Below are positions 19,200 through 26,814 of a stretch of 64,000 nt of DNA, in pieces (the stretch's first letter is position 1; each line of letters starts with the position of its first letter). The stretch is taken from positions 879,501 to 943,500 of the forward strand of contig NZ_CP102282.1 in assembly GCF_025150745.1 (NCBI RefSeq). The letters run 5' to 3'. Below the pieces are notes generated by a model that was given only the letters and a program-made list of their open reading frames with translations, had not been told where the DNA came from and searched no databases. Position numbers and translations under genes: made by a program. The DNA comes from Eubacterium ventriosum (GTDB taxonomy: Bacteria; Bacillota; Clostridia; Lachnospirales; Lachnospiraceae).

Positions 19200-19547
19200 T
19201 TGTGGGTGGAGAAATGTATAATCATTGCAGAGCAGATGCAGACAGCCATAGCTGAGAACAGCCGGACGGCACTTGACCAGAATGAATATGAAAGAAGATA
19301 TGCTGACCTTACCGAAAGGTACAATACCATCAAAGCAGATTATGACAAGATTTCAAAACAGATTGAAAGCAAAAAGGCTCAGAGAGAATTATTCAAGGGA
19401 TTCATCCGGGCATTGGAAAAATAGGGTGCTTTGGTAGAGGAATTCGATGAGGAACTTTGGAGCAGCCTTGTACAGGAAGTGGTGGTAAAGTCAAAGGATG
19501 ATATACTATTCATCTTTAAGAACGGATTTAAGATAAAGACGAGATAA
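19200..19547 (+). pseudogene. Large serine recombinase, C-terminal remnant
   Basis: The frame encodes the coiled-coil and tail of a large serine recombinase (SRTALDQNEYERRYADLTERY, KAQRELFKGFIRALEK). An in-frame TAG at 19422 interrupts it, and the same frame continues with VEEFDEELWSSLVQEV and IFKNGFKI to the natural stop at 19547. The catalytic serine domain and the zinc-ribbon domain are missing. It marks the edge of a former transposon of the Tn1549/Tn5397 type. Confidence 0.8.
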
Positions 19548-19603
19548 ATTAAATCCTGATTTGACACATATTGTAATAGAAGAAAAAATACAGAAATTTG
19601 ATT

Positions 19604-19657
19604 ATAAAAGGTCAGATTCGTCAGCAACCATCGGGCTTGACGGGTTTGACCTTTTAT
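19604..19657 (+). terminator. Nested hairpin after recombinase remnant
   Basis: ATAAAAGGTCA and TGACCTTTTAT form an 11-bp outer stem with an inner CGTCA/TGACG stem. The falling arm carries a short T-run. It probably terminated the lost recombinase gene. Confidence 0.6.
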
Positions 19658-19658
19658 A

Positions 19659-19874
19659 TTGCAGAAATATGACATAAAATGGATATGCGAATCTGCCGAT
19701 ATAAGGTATAATAGGTGTGTTGAGTTTAACAAATCGAGATTTGTGGAGAAGAGTAATTTGCTGGTATTAAATAAATTAGAGCGGTTGCTAACGGTATGTA
19801 AAGTCAAAAACATTGATGATATAGATTTCAGATGCTTTAAACCCAAAGAAAATTATACGAGGAGTGATTATTAG
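19659..19874 (+). CDS. Short open frame, doubtful
   Basis: A 71-codon frame opening with TTG, without a good ribosome binding site, fills the space between the recombinase hairpin and the nitrilase remnant. I recognise no family. It may be a remnant or non-coding; a TATAAT-like string at 19706-19711 could instead serve the next gene. Confidence 0.2.
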   Translation: MQKYDIKWICESADIRYNRCVEFNKSRFVEKSNLLVLNKLERLLTVCKVKNIDDIDFRCFKPKENYTRSDY

Positions 19875-19875
19875 C

Positions 19876-20190
19876 ATGAAAGTTCAGCATATTGCAATCG
19901 AAGGAAAATATTTCTTTATCAACACTGATATGATTATCAGACGCAGTTCATACCCTTCTGATCTGAAGGAGTATAATATCGTATCTAAACTTCCAGGACT
20001 TGTGTGCAGAGGAGGAAGCTGCATTATTGATTCATATGGGCATTATTTGACAAAACCTGTCTGGGATAAAGAAACTATCATTTACGCAGAACTTGATATG
20101 AATTTGCCTGCCGCCTGCAAAATGGAGCATGATGCAATCGGACATTATGCCCGTCCGGATGTACTTGAATTAAAAGTCAATGAAAAATAA
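19876..20190 (+). pseudogene. Nitrilase C-terminal fragment
   Basis: The 104-residue frame starts at an ATG after AGGAG and encodes only the final third of an aliphatic nitrilase/carbon-nitrogen hydrolase: MKVQHIAIEGKYFF, then GLVCRGGSCIIDSYGHYLTKPVWDK and GHYARPDVLEL. The family is normally about 310 residues. The catalytic Glu, Lys and Cys all lie in the missing N-terminal part, so this product cannot be an active nitrilase. It overlaps the next gene by 11 bases, as intact operon genes do, so it may still be translated. Confidence 0.75.
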
Positions 20191-20785
20191 CAATAAAAAA
20201 ACACTAAAGAAATTGGCAATCCTTGTAATAGGTTCTATAATTGCGGCTTATGGAATTACACTTGCACTGTATGCTGGATTTGGCGGAGCTACGCTTGCGG
20301 TGCTGTGGCAGGGGATTGCAAGAACATTTCACATAAGCATTGGCACAGCATCTTTTGTTGTAGCATTGGGAATGATTTTGTTTGCGCTCATTTACGATAA
20401 AAGTCAGATTCATATAGGAACTGTGTTGTACCAGATTGTATACAGTATCTGTGTAGATTTGTTTGCTAACTGCCATATTTACAGTACCTATAAGTGGATC
20501 AATTTTTTAATTATGTTGTTAGGAGTGGTTTTGTTTGCTGTCGGAACAGGACTATATGCGTCGGCATCCCTTGGTAGAGGCTCCTATGAGGCAGTCACTT
20601 TTGCTTTAGCAGAAAAAAATCACTGGCAGATTAAATTTGTTCGAATGGCATTGGATATTTTGGTTGTTGTTACAGGTGTTTTGTTTGGCGGAAAGTTTGG
20701 TGTATGCACGCTTATTACAGTTATCATTTCAGGCCCAATTATACAATTTGTTAATGCGAAAGCAAAACAAGTTTTAAAGATATGA
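20180..20785 (+). CDS. YczE/YyaS/YitT family membrane protein
   Basis: This 201-residue integral membrane protein has about five to six hydrophobic helices. The first begins near KKLAILVIGSIIAAYGITLALYAGFG, followed by GTVLYQIVYSICVDLF and GTGLYASASLGRGSYEA, which match the YczE/YyaS family. The biochemical role of the family is unknown; members are often next to regulators or transporters. It overlaps the nitrilase fragment by 11 bases and was probably co-transcribed with the intact nitrilase. The length is normal for the family. Confidence 0.75.
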   Translation: MKNNNKKTLKKLAILVIGSIIAAYGITLALYAGFGGATLAVLWQGIARTFHISIGTASFVVALGMILFALIYDKSQIHIGTVLYQIVYSICVDLFANCHIYSTYKWINFLIMLLGVVLFAVGTGLYASASLGRGSYEAVTFALAEKNHWQIKFVRMALDILVVVTGVLFGGKFGVCTLITVIISGPIIQFVNAKAKQVLKI

Positions 20786-20830
20786 TAGTAAAGAAACTTA
20801 CAACTTAGAATTTGATGGGATGGTGATATT

Positions 20831-21319
20831 ATGAAAAAGATAATGGCAGTTGTGCTATGGTTGCTTGCTTGTACGGTTTTGCTTGCAGGGTGCAACACTT
20901 CCTCCGAAAGCAATGAAGAACAGCCCTTAAAGGTATATTCATTTAGCGGAGAAAATAAATATATTTCTGTGTCGAATGGTGTAATTATTTTAGATGGCAA
21001 AGATGAAATTTGTTATGGTGGCGATTTGAAAGTGATGTCAGACGATTTTTCTGATATTACCACATACTCAACTACCATCTATATCAATGGAAGTGAAAAA
21101 GAAATTTTGATTTCTAATGGTGCTGATGATCAGACAGGTGGGACAATAGATGTTTCTGGAAATATTGGAAAAATTTCTGGTGACATTCTTAGAGATAGTG
21201 ACGATAAGTTGACTGATAATTTGTGGTTTGAATTGAAAACAACCAATTTGAGCGGAGAAGAAAACACTTATCAGGTACAATTAAAGACAACTGAAATCAC
21301 AAAGGAAGTCAAAAAGTAA
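20831..21319 (+). CDS. Putative lipoprotein of unknown function
   Basis: This 162-residue protein starts with MKKIMAVVLWLLACTVLLAGC, a type II signal peptide whose lipobox LLAGC puts the lipidated Cys near residue 21. The rest is a soluble, beta-rich, acidic domain (residues 40-160) exposed outside the membrane. I do not recognise the domain. It follows the YczE-type gene by 45 bp with a GGGATGGTG-like site before the ATG. Confidence 0.7.
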   Translation: MKKIMAVVLWLLACTVLLAGCNTSSESNEEQPLKVYSFSGENKYISVSNGVIILDGKDEICYGGDLKVMSDDFSDITTYSTTIYINGSEKEILISNGADDQTGGTIDVSGNIGKISGDILRDSDDKLTDNLWFELKTTNLSGEENTYQVQLKTTEITKEVKK

Positions 21320-21352
21320 CTTCTAACTTCAAGTTTATGGGGAGTCACCGTT

Positions 21353-21778
21353 ATGATTAGAGAACTTCAAAGGGATGATATAAATAAAGTTGCAGATATA
21401 TGGTTGGATACGAATATAAAGGCACATAATTTTATCCCCGACGAATACTGGAAAAGCAATTTCAAATCAGTAAAAGAAGCGTTGTTATTAGCAGAGGTTT
21501 ATGTGTATGAGTATGATACAGAAATACAGGGTTTTATAGGGTTAAATGATGAATATGTTGAGGGCATTTTTGTTTCTGGTGAAATGCAATCGCAGGGTAT
21601 AGGTAAAATTCTGCTGAATTATGCAAAGGATAAAAGGAATAAGTTGCACTTGAACGTATACCAAAAGAACGCACGGGCAATATCTTTTTACAAGAGAGAA
21701 GGATTTGAGATTCAGCATAGTGGATTAGATGAGGCTACCGGAGAAAAAGATTATGTAATGACATGGCAACACAAATAG
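21353..21778 (+). CDS. GNAT family N-acetyltransferase
   Basis: The 141-residue product shows the GNAT fold: MIRELQRDDINKVADIW at the start, the acetyl-CoA pyrophosphate loop in QSQGIGKILL (Q-x-x-G-x-G), and the C-terminal HLNVYQKNARAISFYKREGF signature typical of the small YjaB/PhnO-like group. It transfers an acetyl group from acetyl-CoA to an amine; the substrate is unknown. A GGGGAGTCACC site precedes the ATG and the gene is complete. Confidence 0.9.
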   Translation: MIRELQRDDINKVADIWLDTNIKAHNFIPDEYWKSNFKSVKEALLLAEVYVYEYDTEIQGFIGLNDEYVEGIFVSGEMQSQGIGKILLNYAKDKRNKLHLNVYQKNARAISFYKREGFEIQHSGLDEATGEKDYVMTWQHK

Positions 21779-21839
21779 AAATTCCAGTTTGTATAACAGG
21801 AAAATTTAAATTTAACGCTTGAAAAAAGGAGAAATAAAC

Positions 21840-22025
21840 ATGGCAAAGAAAGAAGAAAGATTTGAAGTTACATTTAGAGACGGAAGTCAGCTTAAGGATG
21901 AAGGAGTTCGCCAAATCCTTGTAGATAAGGAGACTGGGGTTAACTATCTTTGTTGGAAATCTGGATATGGAGCGGCTATTACACCTCTTCTGGATTCAGA
22001 AGGAAAAGTCATAGTTACAAAGTAA
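21840..22025 (+). CDS. DUF6440-like small protein
   Basis: The ATG at 21840 follows AAAAAGGAGA and gives 61 residues. KEERFEVTFRDGSQ and ILVDKETGVNYLCWKSGYGAAITPLLD match the small DUF6440 type found in clostridial accessory regions. Function unknown; soluble, no membrane segment. Confidence 0.7.
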   Translation: MAKKEERFEVTFRDGSQLKDEGVRQILVDKETGVNYLCWKSGYGAAITPLLDSEGKVIVTK

Positions 22026-22049
22026 AATCGGTAGTTATGGAGGTGAAAA

Positions 22050-22445
22050 ATGTATTTCACAGACGAAAAAGACTATATTATGCGAATGATAAAAGAAATG
22101 GTAAGAGTATTATTTTCTTTAATGTTTGGGAAAAAGTATGTTTCTGTTGAACTTGAAAAAGAAAATAAATATGAAGTATCAGGGAAAAATTTGAAAGATT
22201 TTCTTGATATGATTGATTCTGGGGAAATTAACGAAGCAGAGAATATACTTTTAGATAGCATTGATTATACAGACAGAAATGAGGTAATGGCAGCAGCTCT
22301 TTTCTACCAATACCTTAGTGAGAAGGATAGTGAGTTTTTGAAAAATAATAATTATACAAAAGAAGAAGTGATGTCTGGTTTTAAGCAATTACTTATGCAG
22401 TCAGGATATACTGATTTGCTATGTTTGGTCAAAGCTGAAGAGTAA
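22050..22445 (+). CDS. DUF6483-like protein
   Basis: This 131-residue soluble protein begins after a GGAGGTG ribosome binding site, 24 bp behind the DUF6440 gene. YIMRMIKEMVRVLFSLMFGK at the start and the helical remainder (LDMIDSGEINEAENILLD, AALFYQYLSEKD) resemble the DUF6483 group, which looks like a helical-repeat fold. No catalytic motif is visible and the role is unknown. Probably one operon with its small neighbours. Confidence 0.65.
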   Translation: MYFTDEKDYIMRMIKEMVRVLFSLMFGKKYVSVELEKENKYEVSGKNLKDFLDMIDSGEINEAENILLDSIDYTDRNEVMAAALFYQYLSEKDSEFLKNNNYTKEEVMSGFKQLLMQSGYTDLLCLVKAEE

Positions 22446-22499
22446 TGTAGAAAATCCAAAGAGATAAGAGTGATTGGCTGAAAGGAGAAATTGTATTAT

Positions 22500-22814
22500 A
22501 TGTTCTATATTGTTTTTGACTTTATGATGGCAGTGATTATGTTTTTGTTTGGAATGTGGTTTTATAAATCAGAAGGAAAAGCTACTAAATTCTTGTCGGG
22601 TTATAATATGAAATCAGCGGATGAACGAAAGAAATACGATGAGAATGCTATGTGTAAGGCATATGGAAAAAGAATGATGTTTATGTCAGTTCCTTTTATT
22701 ATTGGAATAATCATAGATATCCAATATCAAGGAATAGGCTGTTGGATCGCATGGGGGATATGGCTTATTATGTTTGTTTTGTTGCTTATTGATAGACATA
22801 AAAGAGAACGTTAA
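22500..22814 (+). CDS. DUF3784-like membrane protein
   Basis: The ATG at 22500 lies 11 bases after AAAGGAGA (a TTG at 22491 is too close to that site). The 104-residue product has an N-terminal helix (IVFDFMMAVIMFLFGMWFY), the conserved central motif LSGYNMKSADERKKYDE-AMCK, and two further helices at the end. This layout fits DUF3784 proteins of Firmicutes, whose function is unknown. Confidence 0.7.
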   Translation: MFYIVFDFMMAVIMFLFGMWFYKSEGKATKFLSGYNMKSADERKKYDENAMCKAYGKRMMFMSVPFIIGIIIDIQYQGIGCWIAWGIWLIMFVLLLIDRHKRER

Positions 22815-22862
22815 ATTCCCATTTATTGGGAAGTCGCTGAGAACGAAAAATCGAAGTTTGTG

Positions 22863-23248
22863 ATGGTAGATAATATGGAATGACTTAATGTTTTTGGGCT
22901 GATTTTTATTGCAGTCATTATGATACCCAATGTTGTATTTGCGATTAAGTGCAAAGATGGATTTGATAATAAGTGGAACAATAAATATGTTGAGGTCACA
23001 GAACAAGTAGGGAGATTGGGTTGTTTCGGATTCATGATAATCAATATTCCGGGAACTTGTTTCGGGGGGTGGTCTGACGAAGCATTTGCACTATATCTGA
23101 TTGTAGATACCATATTGGTAATCAGATTTCCTGTCCGGATGATTTTATGGATCTGTATGAAAAGCCTTATCAGAGATGCAGTATCGTTTTTTTCGTTTCT
23201 TGTGAAAAAATTTGTAGTTATTTGTAAAAATTTGTCGAAAAGTGTGCT
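22863..23248 (+). pseudogene. Small membrane protein with internal stop, fused to transposon DNA
   Basis: The frame opens with ATG (22863), and codon 7 is TGA where Trp would fit (ME-stop-LNVFGLIFIAVIMIP). It then encodes an otherwise sensible membrane protein (GLIFIAVIMIPNVVFAIKCK, RLGCFGFMIINIPGT) until about 23120, after which the sequence no longer fits and leads into a TnpV remnant. The central 154 bp occurs again at 25223-25376. Confidence 0.65.
22939..23092 (+). repeat. 154-bp direct repeat, copy 1
   Basis: Nearly identical (only a few substitutions) to 25223-25376 in the same orientation. It encodes the FAIKCKDGFDNKWNNKYVEV to SDEA section of a membrane protein. Flanking sequences differ completely on both outer sides. 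Confidence 0.85.
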
Positions 23249-23468
23249 ATATTTTAATCTGCTGACAAGCGGAAAGTTATATGAACACCTTGCCGAAATT
23301 GATACTTCGGCTCGTGATATGGCGGAATATCTGATAAAGGAAATGGCAAAGAAGCAAGGTGTAACAGAAGAACTGAAAGCAACGGATATGATGAGATGGA
23401 TAGGATTGATGAATAACATTCGAGCCTGTGCCGATGAGATTGTAATGAATGATATTGTGTATTCCTAA
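23249..23468 (+). pseudogene. TnpV transposon protein, C-terminal remnant
   Basis: The frame ends with SGKLYEHLAEIDTSARDMAEYL, KKQGVTEELKATDMMRWIGLMNNIRA and a short tail. These match the C-terminal two thirds of TnpV, a small protein encoded on clostridial mobile elements. The N-terminal part is replaced by unrelated sequence from the preceding pseudogene. Confidence 0.75.
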
Positions 23469-23479
23469 CGGATACCAAC

Positions 23480-23523
23480 CGAAGAAGAACTGCTGTCAAA
23501 CCGATGGCAGTTTTTCTTTTTCG
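23480..23523 (+). terminator. Terminator after TnpV remnant
   Basis: CCGAAGAAGAACTGC pairs with GCAGTTTTTCTTTTTCGG across a 12-base loop, with T-runs in the falling arm, 12 bp after the TnpV stop. Confidence 0.75.
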
Positions 23524-23615
23524 GCAAGTATTCAAGAAGTCATTAAGTTGCGAGTATAATCGAAGTGGTAGAAAAGTTATCTATTATACCGGTTGTAACT
23601 TTTTTATGAACTCTA

Positions 23616-23644
23616 TTGACAAGAAAACTTGGTATGTGTATAAT
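23616..23644 (+). promoter_or_regulatory. Consensus sigma-A promoter of the DUF6442/XRE operon
   Basis: A perfect TTGACA and a perfect TATAAT are separated by exactly 17 bases, the closest match to consensus in the window. The first operator-like repeat lies inside the spacer. Confidence 0.9.
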
Positions 23645-23671
23645 TAAAACATGCAAAGAAAACTTGGCATG
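23621..23671 (+). promoter_or_regulatory. Two operator-like direct repeats over the promoter
   Basis: The 16-bp sequence AAGAAAACTTGG(T/C)ATG occurs at 23621-23636, inside the promoter spacer, and at 23656-23671, just before the ribosome binding site. The copies are 35 bp apart and differ at one base. They are the natural binding sites for the XRE regulator of this operon (24009-24215), giving autorepression. Confidence 0.65.
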
Positions 23672-23682
23672 GAGGTGTTTTT

Positions 23683-24012
23683 ATGAAAAAGGACGAAATC
23701 TTAAATGCAAGCAGAAAAGAACATCGCAATAAGGACTTGGCTGAAATGGAAGTGGTATATCAAGCCGGAAGTCACGCAAGCAGAGTTGGTGCTTTAGTGT
23801 GTTGTTTGCTTTCGCTGTTATCTTCTGTGCTTGCTCATACTATGATTTACAGTCCGTGGGTTATATACTTCAGCATTATTGCAACACAATGGTTAGTTCG
23901 TTTTATCAAAATGAAGCGAAAGAGTGATTTGGTCTTGACCGTTCTGTTTTTTGTGCTTTCCATTTTTGCATTTGTTGGATTTGTTAGCCACCTTTTAGAG
24001 GTGAGAATATGA
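23683..24012 (+). CDS. DUF6442-like membrane protein
   Basis: This 109-residue protein has a charged N-terminus (KKDEILNASRKEHRNKDLAEME), the typical start of DUF6442, followed by three hydrophobic helices (GALVCCLLSLLSSVLAHTMI, WVIYFSIIATQWLV, LVLTVLFFVLSIFAFVGF). A GGAGGTG ribosome binding site precedes it. It overlaps the XRE gene by 4 bases (ATGA), so the two are translationally coupled. Such membrane protein/XRE pairs are common in Firmicutes; the membrane partner may control the regulator, which is inference. Confidence 0.78.
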   Translation: MKKDEILNASRKEHRNKDLAEMEVVYQAGSHASRVGALVCCLLSLLSSVLAHTMIYSPWVIYFSIIATQWLVRFIKMKRKSDLVLTVLFFVLSIFAFVGFVSHLLEVRI

Positions 24013-24215
24013 AAGAACAATTACAACTGAAAAATCACTTAAAGGAAGTTCGCACAGAAGCAAATCTTTCTCAAGCTCAGCTTGCAGAAATGGTAGGGGT
24101 ATCAAGAAATACCATTAGTTCTATTGAAACAGGACAGTTTAATCCAACTGCAAAATTGGCTCTAATTCTTTGTATTGCATTGGACAAAAAATTTGAGGAA
24201 CTATTCTATTTTTAG
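24009..24215 (+). CDS. Small XRE family transcriptional regulator
   Basis: This 68-residue protein is essentially one helix-turn-helix domain: LKEVRTEANLSQAQLAEMVGVSRNTISSIETGQFNP, then LALILCIALDKKFEELF. It belongs to the short YozG/HTH_3-like regulators that accompany small membrane proteins. It is coupled to the DUF6442 gene by an ATGA overlap and probably represses its own promoter through the repeats at 23621-23671. Confidence 0.9.
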   Translation: MKEQLQLKNHLKEVRTEANLSQAQLAEMVGVSRNTISSIETGQFNPTAKLALILCIALDKKFEELFYF

Positions 24216-24224
24216 GAGGTCACT

Positions 24225-24527
24225 ATGGAAAATATTATACTGTTGATTTTGGGAGTGTTCATATCTGTTGTGGGAATTGTAAATATCAAAGGCAATATCA
24301 GCACAATTCACTCTTATAACAGGCGAAAAGTAAAGGAAGAAGATATACCAAAGTATGGAAAAACAGTCGGCACAGGAACGCTGATTATAGGAATATCTCT
24401 TATATTAGGTTTTATTGTTTCGTTTTGGAGTGAAATAATTATAGATTATATCATTCTTCCAGCAGTTATTGTCGGATTAGGCTTTATATTGTATGGACAG
24501 TTCAAATACAATAAAGGAATTTTTTGA
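24225..24527 (+). CDS. Small membrane protein, third gene of XRE operon
   Basis: This 100-residue protein has three hydrophobic helices (ILLILGVFISVVGIVNIKG, GTLIIGISLILGFIVSFW, ILPAVIVGLGFILYG) and a polar loop with RRKVKEEDIPKYGK that recalls the loop of DUF3784 proteins. It lies 9 bp after the XRE stop behind an AGGAGGT ribosome binding site. Function unknown; probably a further target of the same regulator. Confidence 0.65.
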   Translation: MENIILLILGVFISVVGIVNIKGNISTIHSYNRRKVKEEDIPKYGKTVGTGTLIIGISLILGFIVSFWSEIIIDYIILPAVIVGLGFILYGQFKYNKGIF

Positions 24528-24546
24528 GAATCAGGGAGGTATAAAG

Positions 24547-24692
24547 ATGGAATTGAACACAATATCAGGTCTGGCGATAGCGGGAGTTATCTGCTCCGTT
24601 GTCCCATCTATGTGATTGAAATTGGTGTCTTTGTGATGGCAGCCGGAACTCTTGTTATGGCGCTGAAGATGGGAAGGATGGAAGAACTGTGA
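24547..24692 (+). pseudogene. Very small membrane protein with frameshift
   Basis: After GGGAGG an ATG opens NTISGLAIAGVICSVV, which stops after 22 codons. The other frame continues with IEIGVFVMAAGTLVMALK and a proper stop at 24692. Together they look like one 45- to 50-residue membrane protein broken by a small deletion near 24605. Confidence 0.4.
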
Positions 24693-24738
24693 ATTCCAGT
24701 TTTCTGCTATCATAAAACAGAATATATCTTACAGAACG

Positions 24739-24762
24739 CACCGTAGAAATACGGTGTTTTTT
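24739..24762 (+). terminator. Terminator of the XRE operon
   Basis: A 7-bp stem CACCGTA with a GAAA tetraloop is followed by six T residues. Confidence 0.85.
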
Positions 24763-24961
24763 GTTATCCCAAACCCACAATTTCATACACAACCACAGGT
24801 TAGTACAAATACCTTGCGATTTTTTGAAAGGCTTAGAAAGGAAATTTCCCCTGATTTTCGCCCTGAGAAATGACACAAACAAGGCTTAATGTATCTTTCC
24901 TGTGGTTTTTATTTTCGGCAGGAAAGGAGGATTGCTTGCTCTGCCGAGAAAGGAGAACGAA

Positions 24962-25500
24962 ATGGCGAAAAGCAACAAGGCGGATATGAGTTGTGCAAGG
25001 GTAAAAAGTACACCGTTTCTGATGTGAGCAAGGCGGAAAGGCACAACGAACGCAAGAATGAAACCTATGAAAATATAAATATGATTGAGGAACGCATACC
25101 CTATAATGTGCATTTCAAAAAGCCTTTTGCTCCGACCTATATGGAGCAATTAAAGCAGATGGAAGCTGACGGTATGGTGTCGCTTCGTGGGTTGAGAAAA
25201 GACGCAACGCTCTTTAACGAGATTGCGATTAAGTGCAAAGATGGATTTGATAATAAGTGGAACAATAAATATGTTGAGGTCACAGAACAAGTAGGGAGAT
25301 TGGGTTGTTTCGGATTCATGATAATCAATATTCCGGGAACTTGGTTCGGGAGGTGGTCTGACGAAGCATTAGCACTTTCTATTATTCCTTCAATGTTGTT
25401 CTTATTTAGTGGGATTATGAGTAGGTCAGTGCTATTGATTATTGCATCAGTATTATTTGCACCAAGTCATATTGTGATTTCATATAAAAATGTAAAATAA
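24962..25500 (+). pseudogene. Plasmid mobilisation (Mob/Pre) protein start fused to a membrane protein
   Basis: An ATG after AAAGGAGA starts AKSNKADMSCAR; a one-base frameshift at about 25001 is needed to continue with GKKYTVSDVSKAERHNERKNE, ENINMIEERIPYNVHFKKP and LRKDATLFNEI, the conserved N-terminus of MobV/Pre-type relaxases. At 25223 the Mob sequence joins in frame to the 154-bp repeat and runs through the end of a small membrane protein (SIIPSMLFLFSGIMSRSVLLI) to the stop at 25500. The relaxase lacks its catalytic His motif and most of its length. Confidence 0.72.
25223..25376 (+). repeat. 154-bp direct repeat, copy 2
   Basis: Same sequence as 22939-23092 with a few substitutions. Here the 3' side continues into the natural end of the membrane protein, while the 5' side is joined to Mob sequence; copy 1 has the natural 5' side. 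The two copies look like complementary halves of a recombination event. Confidence 0.85.
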
Positions 25501-25692
25501 TATTTACAAATTCCAGTTTGTCATACATGCAAGAACGACTACAACGGTATTGACTCGTGACAATAAAATGACAATATTTTCGTCTTAGACTATATGCAAA
25601 AATACTAAAACAGTACAGAAATGAACTGCTAAATACAATAAATATCCTGCTTTATAAAGGAGTAAATTTTTGTGAGTAGGAGTTTGAATAGT

Positions 25693-25753
25693 AAAAAAAG
25701 AAACCATGGGCTTGAGGTTGTATCCTATTTGGTGCTACATGGTTTCTTTTTTG
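25693..25753. terminator. Long hairpin at the end of the PHP gene
   Basis: AAAAAAGAAACCATG and its complement flank a 29-base loop. T- and A-runs on both sides make it usable in both directions; it serves the reverse-strand PHP gene that ends at 25790. The stretch 25501-25690 otherwise holds no clear gene. Confidence 0.75.
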
Positions 25754-25789
25754 ATTTCTTCAATGAATTACAGTACAAATATTTGCTAA

Positions 25790-26500
25790 CTATTTCCTAA
25801 GAAATTCCCTCAACCTATCCGGATAATAATTCATTATTAATTCATTATCAACATTCATTGATTCTACCAATGGACCGCAGTGGTCGTAGTTGGCAATATC
25901 AGTTGTAAAGTGAGCATCACTTCCCATTATGAAAGGATGATTGTATTTCTTACAGTTTTCGATAATTAATTTCTGGTTTTCTTTTACATTTTTTCTATTT
26001 TTATCCCTAAGGGCATTATTATTTATTTCAAGAAGAACGTGATATTCTTTTGCAGCCTGAACAAGGGCTTCGTAATCAAGAGGACAACGGCCGTCGTCAG
26101 GATGGCTTATAATGTTCACATTAGGATTCTTAATGGCATTTATTATTGCAGCAGTGTTTTCTTCTTTTGAGCCAAACTTGTAACATACAGAATGGATGCC
26201 GGCAATAACAAAATCAAGTCGGTCAATGTATTCCTGACCAAGGTCAAGTGTACCATTGTAGTCAATTATGTTAATTTCCGCACCAAGTCTTAAATCTAAT
26301 CCAAAAAGGTCTCTTGGAATAACTCTTAAATTTTGAAAATAAATATCAGCACAAGTTCCGGGGATTCCTGAACTGTGTTCAGTGATTCCATAAATTTCAA
26401 GTCCTTTGTTTGCTGCTTCTTTACACATTTCTGTAAGTGTGGCATAAGCGTGACCGCTTGCAATGGTGTGAGTGTGCATATCTGCGAGAATTTTGTTCAT
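25790..26500 (-). CDS. PHP-domain phosphoesterase, YcdX type
   Basis: The 236-residue protein is a complete PHP domain. It begins with ILADMHTHTIASGHAY (the H-x-H metal motif), continues with GLEIYGITEHSSG, and carries LDFVIAGIHSV, NVNIISHPDDGR and PFIMGSDAHF, the remaining metal ligands of a trinuclear metal centre. YcdX-like members are cytoplasmic phosphatases; the natural substrate is not known. The gene is transcribed divergently from the polyamine operon, with a structured element (26532-26671) in the shared spacer. An AGGAGG site precedes the ATG. Confidence 0.9.
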   Translation of the reverse strand: MNKILADMHTHTIASGHAYATLTEMCKEAANKGLEIYGITEHSSGIPGTCADIYFQNLRVIPRDLFGLDLRLGAEINIIDYNGTLDLGQEYIDRLDFVIAGIHSVCYKFGSKEENTAAIINAIKNPNVNIISHPDDGRCPLDYEALVQAAKEYHVLLEINNNALRDKNRKNVKENQKLIIENCKKYNHPFIMGSDAHFTTDIANYDHCGPLVESMNVDNELIMNYYPDRLREFLRK

Positions 26501-26531
26501 AGATTTTTCCTCCTGTATACTTCGTTTATTT

Positions 26532-26671
26532 ATGATTACACGGATTGTTGCGTGCTTCGCAGTCCCACAATCCTTCCCCTCAATATTCGCATGTTGTGGG
26601 CGCGTCTCAAAGTCATTATCCCTTTATTGTGCAAGCACAAGCGGGATAAGACTTTTTGACGTTGTAATCAT
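26532..26671. other. 140-bp structured element with closing stem and internal hairpins
   Basis: ATGATTACA (26532-26540) and TGTAATCAT (26663-26671) close the element. Inside are GGATTGT/ACAATCC (26542-26548 with 26567-26573) enclosing TGCG/CGCA, and a long hairpin (26607-26659) built from TCAAAGTC, TTATCCC, TTGTGC and their complements. CCCACAA (26564-26570) can pair instead with TTGTGGG (26594-26600), which would break the first hairpin. GC content is well above the surrounding DNA. It could be a small palindromic mobile element or a structured RNA; the sequence alone does not decide. Confidence 0.65.
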
Positions 26672-26693
26672 TTAATATTGTATCACCATTGTA

Positions 26694-26722
26694 TTGACAA
26701 TGAAATAAGATAATTATATATT
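26694..26722 (+). promoter_or_regulatory. Promoter of the polyamine transport operon
   Basis: TTGACA and TATATT are separated by 17 bases, about 90 bp before the regulator gene at 26815. It probably drives the whole regulator-potA-potB-potCD operon. Confidence 0.75.
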
Positions 26723-26814
26723 ATATAAGGTTAGAAATACTAAACTTTTTGTTTAAAAATAACAAACTCAGCTTTAAAGTATGATTAAAGCTAAAAATAA
26801 AAAGGGATAATACT

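Noticed and set aside
25674-25799. Possible 42-codon frame with GTG start after AAAGGAG
   Set aside because: It runs across the long terminator hairpin of the PHP gene, and its product has no recognisable features; more likely chance or a short scrap.
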